Below are positions 1-6,788 of a stretch of 13,114 nucleotides of DNA, one piece after another (the first letter of the stretch is position 1; every line of letters begins with the position of its first letter). Below the pieces are notes generated by a model. That model was not told the DNA's origin. It searched no databases and was given only the letters and a program-made list of their open reading frames with translations. A program made the position numbers and the translations under genes. Where the stretch lies: positions 1 through 13,114 of the forward strand of contig CAJTUQ010000080.1 of NCBI GenBank assembly GCA_910579335.1. The letters run 5' to 3'. This stretch comes from an uncultured Dorea sp. GTDB taxonomy: Bacteria; Bacillota; Clostridia; Lachnospirales; Lachnospiraceae.

Positions 1-243
1 CTTCCTCTTGCGGACGCGGCTGCCGGTAAGGCTGGATATGTTCCGGTGACGATTTTCATACTGGCGCCGGGAGCGTTCCTTGTGCTGGCAGGCCTTACTG
101 CTCTTCAAAACAAAGTGAAGAACAATGCAAAGAAGAAAGGCAAAAAGGTCACGGAGGCTGTCGGATGCGGCGAGGGCTGTGCGTCCTGCACGAACAGCGC
201 CTGCGGCGGCAAGATATTCCCTACAGGGAATGAGAAAGAATAG
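1..243 (+). CDS. rnfE: RnfE, Rnf electron transport complex subunit E (C-terminal end only)
   Basis: The reading frame is open from the first base, so this is the 3' end of a gene that starts outside the window. The visible 80 residues hold the last hydrophobic helix (VTIFILAPGAFLVLAGLTAL), typical of the RnfE/NqrD family, then a basic segment and a cysteine-rich tail with spacing C-x3-C-x2-C-x4-C. RnfE is an integral membrane subunit that, with RnfA, forms the core of the ferredoxin:NAD+ oxidoreductase (Rnf) ion pump. It sits 13 bases before rnfA, so the two are co-transcribed. The ATG at 46 is internal and not the true start. The Cys-rich tail is beyond the conserved core, and its role is unknown. 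The family call rests on this short piece and on the rnfA-rnfB context. Confidence 0.88.
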   Translation, partial: LPLADAAAGKAGYVPVTIFILAPGAFLVLAGLTALQNKVKNNAKKKGKKVTEAVGCGEGCASCTNSACGGKIFPTGNEKE

Positions 244-256
244 GAGGAGTACATAG

Positions 257-847
257 ATGGGAGAATTATTGATTATTGCAATTGGCTCTGCACTTGTGAA
301 TAACGTTGTACTCAGCCAGTTCCTCGGAATCTGTCCTTTCCTTGGAGTTTCCAAGAAGGTTGAGACTGCTGCCGGCATGGGCGGCGCCGTAGTATTTGTT
401 ATTACGATTGCGTCTTTCGTATCCGGCATCGTATATAAGTTTATATTGGCGAACAAAGCGATTATGGGCGGAAAGCTTGTCTATTTGCAGACCATCGTCT
501 TTATTCTCGTAATTGCCTGCCTGGTGCAGTTTGTAGAAATGTTTTTGAAAAAGTCCATGCCGGCGCTCTATCAGTCGCTGGGAGTGTATCTTCCGCTGAT
601 TACGACAAACTGTGCGGTACTTGGCGTGGCGCTTACGAATGTGCAGAAGGAGTATACCATTTTAAGCGGAGTTGTGAACGGCCTCGGAACATCTGTGGGA
701 TTTTTGATTGCCATTGTGATTCTGGCAGGTATCCGCGAGAAGATGGAGTACAACGATATTTCAGAGTCCTTCCAGGGAACGCCTATCGTGCTGATTACGG
801 CGGCACTTATGGCGATTGCGTTCTTTGGATTCTCAGGTCTTATATAG
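257..847 (+). CDS. rnfA: RnfA, Rnf electron transport complex subunit A
   Basis: Integral membrane subunit of the Rnf complex, which couples electron flow from reduced ferredoxin to NAD+ with ion export. The 196-residue product is the usual family length and is hydrophobic throughout (about six membrane helices). It carries the family landmarks LSQFLGICPFLG (Cys26) and LPLITTNCAVLGVAL (Cys119). From known Rnf/Nqr work, such cysteines in the RnfA/RnfE (NqrE/NqrD) pair hold an iron-sulphur centre within the membrane. The ATG is preceded by a strong AGGAGG site. The gene lies between rnfE (13-base gap) and rnfB (15-base gap), clearly in one operon. Nothing is unusual in the protein. Confidence 0.97.
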   Translation: MGELLIIAIGSALVNNVVLSQFLGICPFLGVSKKVETAAGMGGAVVFVITIASFVSGIVYKFILANKAIMGGKLVYLQTIVFILVIACLVQFVEMFLKKSMPALYQSLGVYLPLITTNCAVLGVALTNVQKEYTILSGVVNGLGTSVGFLIAIVILAGIREKMEYNDISESFQGTPIVLITAALMAIAFFGFSGLI

Positions 848-862
848 GAAGGAGCATAAACG

Positions 863-1654
863 ATGAGTGTAACAGGGATTTTAATTGCCGCTTTGGTTGT
901 AGGCGGGACCGGCTTGTTCATTGGCGTGTTCCTCGGATTTGCCGGCACGAAATTTGCGGTGGAAGTAGATGAAAGGGAAGAGGCGATAACAGGCGTCCTT
1001 CCGGGAAATAACTGCGGCGGCTGCGGATATGCAGGGTGTTCCGGCCTTGCGGCAGCGATTGTAAAAGGAGAAGCGGAAATCGGTTCATGTCCGGTTGGCG
1101 GAGCTCCTGTTGCGGCGGAAATCGGAAAGATTATGGGACAGGAGGCAGGAGAGCAGGTACGTAAGACCGCTTTTGTAAAGTGCGCCGGAACTTGTGAGAA
1201 GGCGAAGCAGGATTATGAATACCACGGCCTTGGCGACTGTATCATGGTAAACATGATGCAGAGCGGCGGCCCCAAGTCCTGTAACTATGGGTGCCTTGGA
1301 GAGGGAACCTGTGTGAAGGCATGTCCGTTTGATGCGATTCACATCGCAGACGGTATCGCCGTGGTGGATAAAGAGGCCTGTAAGGCATGCGGCAAGTGTG
1401 TCGCTGTATGCCCGAAGCACCTGATTGAGCTTGTACCGTACGAGCAGAAGCATCTGGTGCAGTGTAGTTCAAGAGATAAGGGCAAGGATGTTATGAAAGC
1501 CTGCTCTGTCGGCTGTATCGGCTGTAAGATGTGTGAGAGAATGTGTAAATTCGACGCAGTGAAGGTAATGGATAATATTGCGTACATTGATCCAAGCAAA
1601 TGTACCAACTGCGGCGCATGTGCGGAGAAATGTCCGAAGAAGATTATTCTTTAG
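863..1654 (+). CDS. rnfB: RnfB, Rnf complex iron-sulphur (ferredoxin-like) subunit B
   Basis: Electron-input subunit of Rnf on the cytoplasmic face. The 263-residue protein has an N-terminal membrane anchor (about residues 4-27). Next is an Fe-S domain with Cys51, 54, 59 and 76 (C-x2-C-x4-C-x16-C, the NCGGCGYAGC motif). After it come paired 4Fe-4S ferredoxin-type motifs at Cys140/144/150/154, Cys173/176/179/183, Cys214/218/221/224/228 and Cys247/250/253/257. Electrons from reduced ferredoxin enter through this chain on the way to RnfC/NAD+; this role comes from family knowledge. The start is set by a GGAAGGAG site just upstream. It is the last recognisable rnf gene, giving the order E-A-B usual for clostridial rnfCDGEAB operons. 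The next gene begins 23 bases later and I see no terminator between. Confidence 0.97.
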   Translation: MSVTGILIAALVVGGTGLFIGVFLGFAGTKFAVEVDEREEAITGVLPGNNCGGCGYAGCSGLAAAIVKGEAEIGSCPVGGAPVAAEIGKIMGQEAGEQVRKTAFVKCAGTCEKAKQDYEYHGLGDCIMVNMMQSGGPKSCNYGCLGEGTCVKACPFDAIHIADGIAVVDKEACKACGKCVAVCPKHLIELVPYEQKHLVQCSSRDKGKDVMKACSVGCIGCKMCERMCKFDAVKVMDNIAYIDPSKCTNCGACAEKCPKKIIL

Positions 1655-1677
1655 ACGCGCGGGTTGACGGTATTAGA

Positions 1678-2130
1678 ATGAAATGTAGTTTGAGACGTAG
1701 AATTATTGAAGGATTACAATTATTATACTGTGATATGAAATCAGCAAGATGGGCGATTATGTTAGTAGTCGCCTATTTTGCGTTTCTGAAAAAGGTTCTG
1801 CACAGCCTTTGCCCGATGGTGCTTCTGACAGGATTTCCCTGTCCGGGATGCGGGCTGACGAGAGCGGGATTTCGGGTGCTTCGGCTTGATTTCGCAGGTG
1901 CGTGGAGGGTACATCCGTTTATATTTGCCGTTATTTTTCTGATAGTGGTTTTTGCCGCAGAGCGCTATGTGTGCAAAAGCCGTACAATGAATGTGTCTAA
2001 ATGGTGCGCGATAGCGGTGATTACGGGCATGGTGGTTTTCTATGCGTGGAGGATGCATGTTTATTTTCCGGACGAACCGCCCATGACTTATTATCACAGG
2101 AATTTACTTGCAGGTCTGCTAAAGAGGTAG
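1678..2130 (+). CDS. DUF2752 family small membrane protein
   Basis: Product of 150 residues with three hydrophobic segments (about 27-45, 80-94 and 108-124) and the DUF2752 hallmark CPGCGLTRA at residues 55-63. The function of the family is not known; the CPGCG pair suggests metal or redox chemistry at the membrane, but this is inference. The frame is also open upstream into rnfB, so the start is uncertain. I chose ATG 1678, the first after the rnfB stop. ATG 1735 (MKSARWAIML) is an alternative, and neither has a good ribosome binding site. With no promoter or terminator visible after rnfB, it may be a tail gene of the rnf operon. Confidence 0.8.
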   Translation: MKCSLRRRIIEGLQLLYCDMKSARWAIMLVVAYFAFLKKVLHSLCPMVLLTGFPCPGCGLTRAGFRVLRLDFAGAWRVHPFIFAVIFLIVVFAAERYVCKSRTMNVSKWCAIAVITGMVVFYAWRMHVYFPDEPPMTYYHRNLLAGLLKR

Positions 2131-2147
2131 CGGGCGGTGGAAGATGA

Positions 2148-2176
2148 TTGCAATTTAGGCAATGATATGATAAAAT
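2148..2176 (+). promoter_or_regulatory. Sigma-A type promoter for the disordered-region membrane protein gene
   Basis: TTGCAA (2148-2153), a 17-base spacer, and TAAAAT (2171-2176) preceded by TG one base upstream (extended -10, TGATAAAAT). It lies about 30 bases before the ATG at 2206, so the following gene probably has its own transcription start even if rnf transcripts read through. Assigned by eye. Confidence 0.65.
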
Positions 2177-2205
2177 ATTAACAGAATTTTCAGGAGGACA
2201 TAAGG

Positions 2206-2772
2206 ATGGAAGACAATTTTAACAATTCACCGGAAGAAAAGGATCAGACGGATTCCCAGCCGGTATATACCGACCCGAATGCAGATGTTAAGGAGGAAAC
2301 GGTAGAAAGCGGCAGCGCATATCAGTATACGCAGAGCGGCGCTTCGGATACCTATGCCGGATACCGGCAGAATGCTCCGGGCTTTAGCGGCAGCGGGCAA
2401 AGCGGCAATTACCAGTACCAGAATGCACAGGGGGGCGATTTTCAGTATCAGGACAGCCGGAATAACAATTCCAACTCCGGTTATCAGGATAATTTGAATT
2501 ATAATATCGGCAGCAATATGGGATATAATCAGGACAAATATCAGGATATGGATACAAGTCCGATGTCTATGGGAGACTGGCTGCTTACGATTCTTGCCGC
2601 AATGATTCCATGCGGAGGAATTGTATTATATTTTGTATGGGCATTCAGCAGTACGGGCAATGTTAACCGCCGGAATTTCTGCCGCGCCCAGCTGATTGTT
2701 TTGGCCGTCGTATTCGTACTTTACCTGATTATAGCCGTTGTGTTCGGGGTCGTTGCGTTCGGAATGGCTTAA
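2206..2772 (+). CDS. Hypothetical membrane protein with Gln/Asn/Tyr/Gly-rich disordered N-terminus
   Basis: Product of 188 residues. Residues 1-120 are low-complexity and hydrophilic: first acidic, then rich in Gln, Asn, Tyr, Gly and Ser with repeated YQYQ, FQYQ and GYQD words. Residues 125-147 and 162-186 form two membrane helices with a short basic loop (NVNRRNFCRAQ) between them. The architecture, a disordered tail ahead of a two-helix module, is common in Firmicutes, but I cannot assign a function. The C-terminal part resembles small DUF4190/TM2-type modules only in outline. The start is firm: an AGGAGG site 9 bases before the ATG. It has its own promoter, and a terminator follows. A membrane scaffold or envelope role is a guess. 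Confidence 0.85.
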   Translation: MEDNFNNSPEEKDQTDSQPVYTDPNADVKEETVESGSAYQYTQSGASDTYAGYRQNAPGFSGSGQSGNYQYQNAQGGDFQYQDSRNNNSNSGYQDNLNYNIGSNMGYNQDKYQDMDTSPMSMGDWLLTILAAMIPCGGIVLYFVWAFSSTGNVNRRNFCRAQLIVLAVVFVLYLIIAVVFGVVAFGMA

Positions 2773-2815
2773 GCGGAAAACCAGATTTGCAAACAGAAAT
2801 ACAGAATTATAAAAG

Positions 2816-2845
2816 CGGTACAGCAGAGGATGGCTGTACCGTTTT
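2816..2845. terminator. Bidirectional intrinsic terminator between convergent genes
   Basis: A perfect 9-bp stem, CGGTACAGC (2816-2824) with GCTGTACCG (2833-2841), has an 8-base loop and is followed by TTTT on the plus strand. On the minus strand the same hairpin is followed by CTTTT (complement of AAAAG, 2811-2815). It can end the plus-strand gene at 2772 and the minus-strand apbE transcript. Confidence 0.85.
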
Positions 2846-2909
2846 GCTTGTTATCTGAATTGCAGGTTATTCTTCCGTTTTATTGAGGTTTGGCTTTAGC
2901 GGCAGCCGG

Positions 2910-3896
2910 TCAATTTTTTTTGAGGAAATTATCGGAATAATGAATTTCATTGTCATCCGTGATAAAAACGGCATCTACATTGTCTAAGAGATTAACCAGC
3001 TTCATGCCTTCCTCATATCCCAGCAGAAAGCAGGTTGTGCTCATGGCGTCGGCAGTCAGTGACGAGTCGGTAATAATCGTCACGCTGGACAAGGAATTTT
3101 CACAGGGATATCCGGTGTTCGGGCTTAGGATATGGTGGTAAAATTTTCCTTTTTTTTCAAAATACCGCTGATAAGTGCCGGTCGTAACGACAGACTGGTC
3201 GGCAATCTTGACAGAAGTAATCGGTTCCCCGTTTTCATCAAAAGGACGCTGGATTCCGATATTATACTTGGAGCCGTCCGTTTTCGTGCCGAGAGCCAGC
3301 ACGTTTCCGCCCAGATTGATAATGGCGTGTTTCACGCCCTTTTTTTTCAGATAATCTTTGAGGCGGTCGGCAATATATCCCTTTGCAATTGCCCCGACAT
3401 CCAGAGAAGCCTTCCGGTCAGTGAGTTTTACCTTATTGTCAACGATCATAATACTTTGGTAGTTGACGTGCCTTTTTGCAGACTTGATTTTCTGTTTGGA
3501 GGGGACGGAAGGCTTTTCGGCATGGAAGTCCCAGAGATTTGATACAGAGCCGATAGTGATATCGAACAGGCCTCCCGACAGTTCGCCATAGTAAATGCCT
3601 TTTTGGAGCAGCGTTACCGTATCATCGGAAACCTCTACAAACTTTCCTTTTGCCTTGTTGATTCGGGAGATTTCGCTGTCCTCGTTTGTCTTGGAAAATT
3701 TTGCATCGTATTCTTTGCATAGCTTTTCACAGCCTTTAATCACGCTTTCATCTACCGGGTCGAGAATCTGAACGCTGATAACCGTGTCAAACAATGTGTC
3801 CGTGTATGTCAGGTCCTTTTTGGCGGTTATGCCGGAGCAGCCGCATAAAATAAGCGATGCTGCGGATATGAAGGCAGCCAGTTTTTTTATCATCAT
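2910..3896 (-). CDS. apbE: ApbE, FAD:protein FMN transferase (lipoprotein)
   Basis: Transfers FMN from FAD to a threonine in target proteins outside the membrane. Known targets include the RnfG and RnfD (NqrC/NqrB) subunits and FMN-binding-domain proteins. The 328-residue product starts with a lipoprotein signal (residues 1-20, lipobox LCGC, likely lipidated Cys20). Family motifs are LDVGAIAKGYIAD (165-177), NLGGN (194-198), HHILSPNTGYP (254-264) and the metal-binding TADAMSTTCFLLG (281-293, Asp283). Two ATG codons are adjacent; the outer one (3896) has AAGGGG upstream at good spacing. It is convergent with the left block and divergent from the NusG-II gene. Its position beside rnf fits maturation of Rnf flavin subunits, although the EetA/EetB-type neighbours may point to another partner. 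Confidence 0.95.
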   Translation of the reverse strand: MMIKKLAAFISAASLILCGCSGITAKKDLTYTDTLFDTVISVQILDPVDESVIKGCEKLCKEYDAKFSKTNEDSEISRINKAKGKFVEVSDDTVTLLQKGIYYGELSGGLFDITIGSVSNLWDFHAEKPSVPSKQKIKSAKRHVNYQSIMIVDNKVKLTDRKASLDVGAIAKGYIADRLKDYLKKKGVKHAIINLGGNVLALGTKTDGSKYNIGIQRPFDENGEPITSVKIADQSVVTTGTYQRYFEKKGKFYHHILSPNTGYPCENSLSSVTIITDSSLTADAMSTTCFLLGYEEGMKLVNLLDNVDAVFITDDNEIHYSDNFLKKN

Positions 3897-3954
3897 ATAA
3901 CACCCCTTAAAACAATAATTATGTTAAAATACCTGTTAAGCCTGATATCATATG

Positions 3955-3983
3955 ATTATAGCAATTAAAAAGAAGATATGCAA
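3955..3983 (-). promoter_or_regulatory. Probable apbE promoter (extended -10)
   Basis: Read on the minus strand: TTGCAT (3983-3978), a 17-base spacer, and TATAAT (3960-3955), preceded by TGC (extended -10). It lies about 59 bases upstream of the apbE start. A perfect 10-bp palindrome, ATCATATGAT (3947-3956), overlaps the downstream edge of the -10 and could be an operator; that part is inference. Confidence 0.65.
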
Positions 3984-3995
3984 TCGAACATGTGG

Positions 3996-4024
3996 TTGCG
4001 AAGGGAGATTTATTGTGGTAGAAT
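3996..4024 (+). promoter_or_regulatory. Probable promoter for the NusG-II/Gx transporter genes
   Basis: TTGCGA (3996-4001), a 17-base spacer, and TAGAAT (4019-4024) preceded by TGG (extended -10). It lies about 30 bases before the ATG at 4055 and 12 bases from the -35 of the divergent apbE promoter. Called by eye from spacing and consensus. Confidence 0.62.
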
Positions 4025-4054
4025 AGGGGTTGTATTAGAGAGGGCGTGTAAATT

Positions 4055-4444
4055 ATGAAGCTGAGCATAAAAGAGAAGTTACATTTACAGAAGAAGGATT
4101 GGTTCCTCATAGCTCTGATTTTATTTGTCGCCGGCCTGGCGTTTTTTCTGCACGAATTTATCGGGGGAAAGGGAGCGGGCTGCGTGACGGTTAAGGTGGA
4201 AGGAGAGATACAGGGCGTATACAGCCTTTCCGAGGACCGGGAGATTGAAATCAACGGGGGGACGAATACTTTAAAGATAAGGAACGGGATTGCCGATATG
4301 ACAAAGGCTGACTGTCCGGATAAGCTGTGTGTGAACCAAAAAGCGGTATCAAAGAACGGCGAGAGCATTATCTGCCTTCCGAATAAAGTGGTCGTGACAG
4401 TGGACAGCAGTGAAAACAGTGAATTTGATGCCGTGGCGCAGTAA
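4055..4444 (+). CDS. NusG domain II-containing membrane-anchored protein (EetA-like)
   Basis: Product of 129 residues: a basic cytoplasmic N-terminus, one membrane helix (about 16-33), then an extracytoplasmic NusG domain II (DUF1312/NusG_II) with its cysteine motif DCPDKLC (Cys87, Cys92) and ICLPNKVVV (Cys107). This domain is not transcription factor NusG itself. Members next to Gx transporters correspond, as I recall, to EetA of the Listeria/Enterococcus flavin-based extracellular electron transfer locus. The biochemical role of EetA is unclear; it is thought to help pass electrons from membrane quinone to extracytoplasmic acceptors. Here it is followed by the Gx transporter gene after 59 bases and is divergent from apbE. 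The family call is firm; the EET role is inference. Confidence 0.88.
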   Translation: MKLSIKEKLHLQKKDWFLIALILFVAGLAFFLHEFIGGKGAGCVTVKVEGEIQGVYSLSEDREIEINGGTNTLKIRNGIADMTKADCPDKLCVNQKAVSKNGESIICLPNKVVVTVDSSENSEFDAVAQ

Positions 4445-4503
4445 GATTTTGGAGGTCGTTAGCTATCAGCCGGAACGGAACATACAGTAGGAGGAGAGTT
4501 TGT

Positions 4504-5001
4504 TTGAGGAACAGGGTTGCTTATTTTGGCATGTTTACAGCGCTGGCGCTGATTTTCAGTTATGTTGAGACGTTGATTCCAATATCCTTTGGGATTCCGG
4601 GAGTAAAGCTTGGCCTCGCCAATCTTATCATTGTGGCGGCGCTCTATAAAATGGCGCTCAAGGAAGCATATCTGCTGTCAGTCGTGCGCGTTCTTCTTGC
4701 AGGGTTTCTATTCGGCAATTATTTCAGCATTCTATACAGTTTATCCGGTGCGCTCTTAAGCCTCTCGGTTATGGCCCTGCTGAAGAAAAACGGCGGGTTC
4801 AGCGTAATCGGCGTCAGTATTGCAGGCGGTGTGTTCCACAATATCGGGCAGCTTTTTGTCGCAATGCTCGCAGTGGAGACATTTCAGGTAGCATATTATG
4901 TTCCGGTGTTATTGGTTGCGGGCCTTCTTACAGGCCTTGTGATAGGAATCCTGGCTCAGGAGCTTTTAAGGAGGCTGACATGGTGGCTGTCACAATCTTG
5001 A
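4504..5001 (+). CDS. Gx transporter family protein / 'heptaprenyl diphosphate synthase component I' (EetB-like)
   Basis: Hydrophobic protein of 165 residues with five or six membrane helices and the family motif GVKLGLAN (residues 33-40). The family is widely labelled 'heptaprenyl diphosphate synthase component I', but nothing here resembles a prenyl transferase; it looks like an ECF-type S-component membrane protein. Paired with a NusG-II protein it matches EetB of Gram-positive extracellular electron transfer loci (from memory). The start is TTG at 4504, set by an AGGAGG site (4489-4494) with 9-base spacing; the ATG at 4531 would remove part of the first helix. It is co-directional with the EetA-like gene, and ruvA follows after 49 bases without a visible terminator. 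Confidence 0.87.
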   Translation: MRNRVAYFGMFTALALIFSYVETLIPISFGIPGVKLGLANLIIVAALYKMALKEAYLLSVVRVLLAGFLFGNYFSILYSLSGALLSLSVMALLKKNGGFSVIGVSIAGGVFHNIGQLFVAMLAVETFQVAYYVPVLLVAGLLTGLVIGILAQELLRRLTWWLSQS

Positions 5002-5050
5002 GCGGGTAAATGTGCCGGTTTGTTGATAATTCCAGATTTCAGGAGGGTTT

Positions 5051-5662
5051 ATGATTCAGTTTATCAGAGGGACGCTTGTGTCTATAGAAGAGGACAGAGT
5101 AATTGTAGATGTAAACGGGGTTGGCTGCGGGATATTTATGTCTGTACAGGCAATGGCGCTTTTGCCGCAGACAGGTACAGAGGTGAAGATACATACCTAT
5201 TTGAGTGTGAAGGAAGATGCGATGCAGCTATACGGTTTTCTCACAAGAGATGATCTTATGATTTTCCGGCTGCTGATCGGCGTCAATGGGATAGGGCCTA
5301 AGGGCGGGCAGGCAATTTTGTCTGTTCTGCAGCCGGATGATTTGCGGTTTGCAGTGCTTGCCGGTGATGTAAAGGCAATTTCGGCGGCGCCGGGAATCGG
5401 TAAAAAGACGGCGGAGAAGCTGATTTTGGAGCTGCGTGACAAGCTTAAGATCGGGGACGTCCTGGGGCATCAGACGTCAGGCGGCGCATTATCCGGCAGT
5501 GCGCCAAAGGAATCGGGCCATATACAGAGCGAGGCGGTGCAGGCTTTGACTGCGTTAGGATACGGCAGCACCGAAGCTTTAAAGGCGGTGAAACAGGTTC
5601 CGCCGGAGGAGCAGGTTGATGTGGAAAGCGTGCTGAAGAGAGCGTTGAAATATTTGCTTTAA
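5051..5662 (+). CDS. ruvA: RuvA, Holliday junction branch migration complex DNA-binding subunit
   Basis: Binds four-way DNA junctions as a tetramer and recruits the RuvB helicase for branch migration in recombinational repair. The 203-residue protein has the usual three domains: an N-terminal OB fold (about 1-62), two helix-hairpin-helix motifs (LLIGVNGIGPKGGQAIL near 74-90 and ISAAPGIGKKTAEKLILEL at 110-128), and, after a flexible linker (about 137-158), a C-terminal RuvB-contacting domain (about 159-203). A clear AGGAGG site precedes the ATG. ruvB starts 21 bases after its stop. No ruvC is adjacent. Confidence 0.97.
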   Translation: MIQFIRGTLVSIEEDRVIVDVNGVGCGIFMSVQAMALLPQTGTEVKIHTYLSVKEDAMQLYGFLTRDDLMIFRLLIGVNGIGPKGGQAILSVLQPDDLRFAVLAGDVKAISAAPGIGKKTAEKLILELRDKLKIGDVLGHQTSGGALSGSAPKESGHIQSEAVQALTALGYGSTEALKAVKQVPPEEQVDVESVLKRALKYLL

Positions 5663-5683
5663 CGGGGGCAGCAGAAAGATATT

Positions 5684-6676
5684 ATGAACAGAAGGATTAT
5701 TACGACCGAAAATCTGGAAGAGGATGCTAAGATAGAGAACCATCTCCGGCCTCAGATGCTTAGGGATTATATCGGGCAGGAAAAGGCGAAGGAGACATTA
5801 AAAATATATATTGAGGCGGCGAAGGAGAGGAAGGAAGCGCTGGACCATGTATTGTTTTATGGGCCGCCGGGACTTGGAAAGACCACTCTTGCGGGAATTA
5901 TTGCCAATGAGATGGGCGTCAATATTAAGATAACGTCCGGCCCTGCTATCGAGAAGCCGGGAGAGATGGCGGCAATCTTAAACAGCCTGCAGGAGGGAGA
6001 CGTGCTTTTCGTGGACGAGATACACCGCTTAAACAGGCAGGTCGAGGAAGTTTTATATCCTGCTATGGAGGATTATGCCATTGATATTCTGATCGGGAAG
6101 GGAGCAACCGCCCGTTCAATCCGGCTTGAACTTCCGAAGTTTACCCTTGTGGGGGCCACTACAAGGGCGGGAATGCTCACGGCTCCTTTAAGGGATCGTT
6201 TCGGGGTGGTAAATCGTCTTGAATTTTATACGGTAGATGAGCTAAAGACGATTATCAAGCGTTCGGCAAAGGTGCTTGAAGTAGAGATAGACGAGCCGGG
6301 CGCGCATGCTCTTGCAAGGCGTTCAAGAGGGACGCCCAGGCTGGCCAACAGGCTTCTGAAGCGCGTGCGCGATTTCGCGCAGGTAAAGTACGACGGCTCT
6401 ATTACAGAGGAGGTCGCAGATTATGCCCTTGATATTCTTGACGTGGACAAGGAGGGACTTGACCAGACGGACAGGGAGCTTCTTGAAACGATGATGGAAA
6501 AGTTCCAGGGCGGCCCGGGGGGGCTTGATACGCTGGCTGCCGCTATCGGGGAGGATGCGGGTACGATAGAGGACGTGTACGAGCCGTATCTGCTAAAGAA
6601 CGGATTTATTCAGCGCACGCCGCGCGGAAGGGTCCTTATGGACAAGGCATATGCGCATTTAGGGCTTGTCGGATAA
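5684..6676 (+). CDS. ruvB: RuvB, Holliday junction branch migration ATPase
   Basis: Hexameric AAA+ motor that drives branch migration with RuvA. The 330-residue protein is standard length. Visible elements are Walker A GPPGLGKT (60-67), Walker B DEIHR (111-115), sensor 1 GATT (157-160), the arginine-finger region LRDRFG (169-174) and a C-terminal winged helix ending in FIQRTPRGR (308-316). Its ribosome binding site is weak (AGAAAG), which suggests translation coupled to ruvA. It is co-transcribed with ruvA. The following 112-base gap carries a separate promoter for zapA and no obvious terminator. Confidence 0.98.
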   Translation: MNRRIITTENLEEDAKIENHLRPQMLRDYIGQEKAKETLKIYIEAAKERKEALDHVLFYGPPGLGKTTLAGIIANEMGVNIKITSGPAIEKPGEMAAILNSLQEGDVLFVDEIHRLNRQVEEVLYPAMEDYAIDILIGKGATARSIRLELPKFTLVGATTRAGMLTAPLRDRFGVVNRLEFYTVDELKTIIKRSAKVLEVEIDEPGAHALARRSRGTPRLANRLLKRVRDFAQVKYDGSITEEVADYALDILDVDKEGLDQTDRELLETMMEKFQGGPGGLDTLAAAIGEDAGTIEDVYEPYLLKNGFIQRTPRGRVLMDKAYAHLGLVG

Positions 6677-6715
6677 AAAAATTAATGAAAATCCGGTTAA
6701 AATGGTGAAAAATAG

Positions 6716-6744
6716 TTGGTTTTTGGCACGGATTAGTTTATAAT
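6716..6744 (+). promoter_or_regulatory. Probable zapA promoter
   Basis: A perfect -10 TATAAT (6739-6744), 17 bases downstream of a weak -35 TTGGTT (6716-6721). The surrounding gap is AT-rich. The start of zapA is about 45 bases downstream, leaving a short leader. Confidence 0.6.
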
Positions 6745-6788
6745 GGGTGTAAGAAGTTGAAAAAGGATTTTAAGTCGGGGAGGCTTTT

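Noticed and set aside
1655..1735. TTGACG (1664) and TATACT (1724) as a promoter for the DUF2752 gene
   Set aside because: The two boxes are far too widely spaced to belong together, and neither has a suitable partner at 16-18 bases.
3132..3542. 136-codon plus-strand open frame antisense to apbE
   Set aside because: It covers conserved ApbE motif regions on the other strand and has no ribosome binding site or recognisable domain.
3919..4368. 149-codon minus-strand open frame spanning the apbE/NusG-II gap
   Set aside because: It is antisense to the NusG-II gene, crosses both divergent promoters, and its composition (Ser/Phe/Pro-rich) is typical of a shadow frame.
4504..5001. Reading this gene as a true prenyl diphosphate synthase subunit
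   Set aside because: No aspartate-rich prenyl transferase motif; it is a polytopic membrane protein with the Gx transporter GVKLGLAN motif.
5020..5253. 77-codon plus-strand open frame overlapping the start of ruvA
   Set aside because: It is an alternate frame of ruvA starting before the ruvA ribosome site; no domain.
6677..6788. Possible intrinsic terminator after ruvB at the A-rich start of the gap
   Set aside because: I could not form a stable hairpin followed by a T run on the plus strand; the gap is better explained by the zapA promoter.
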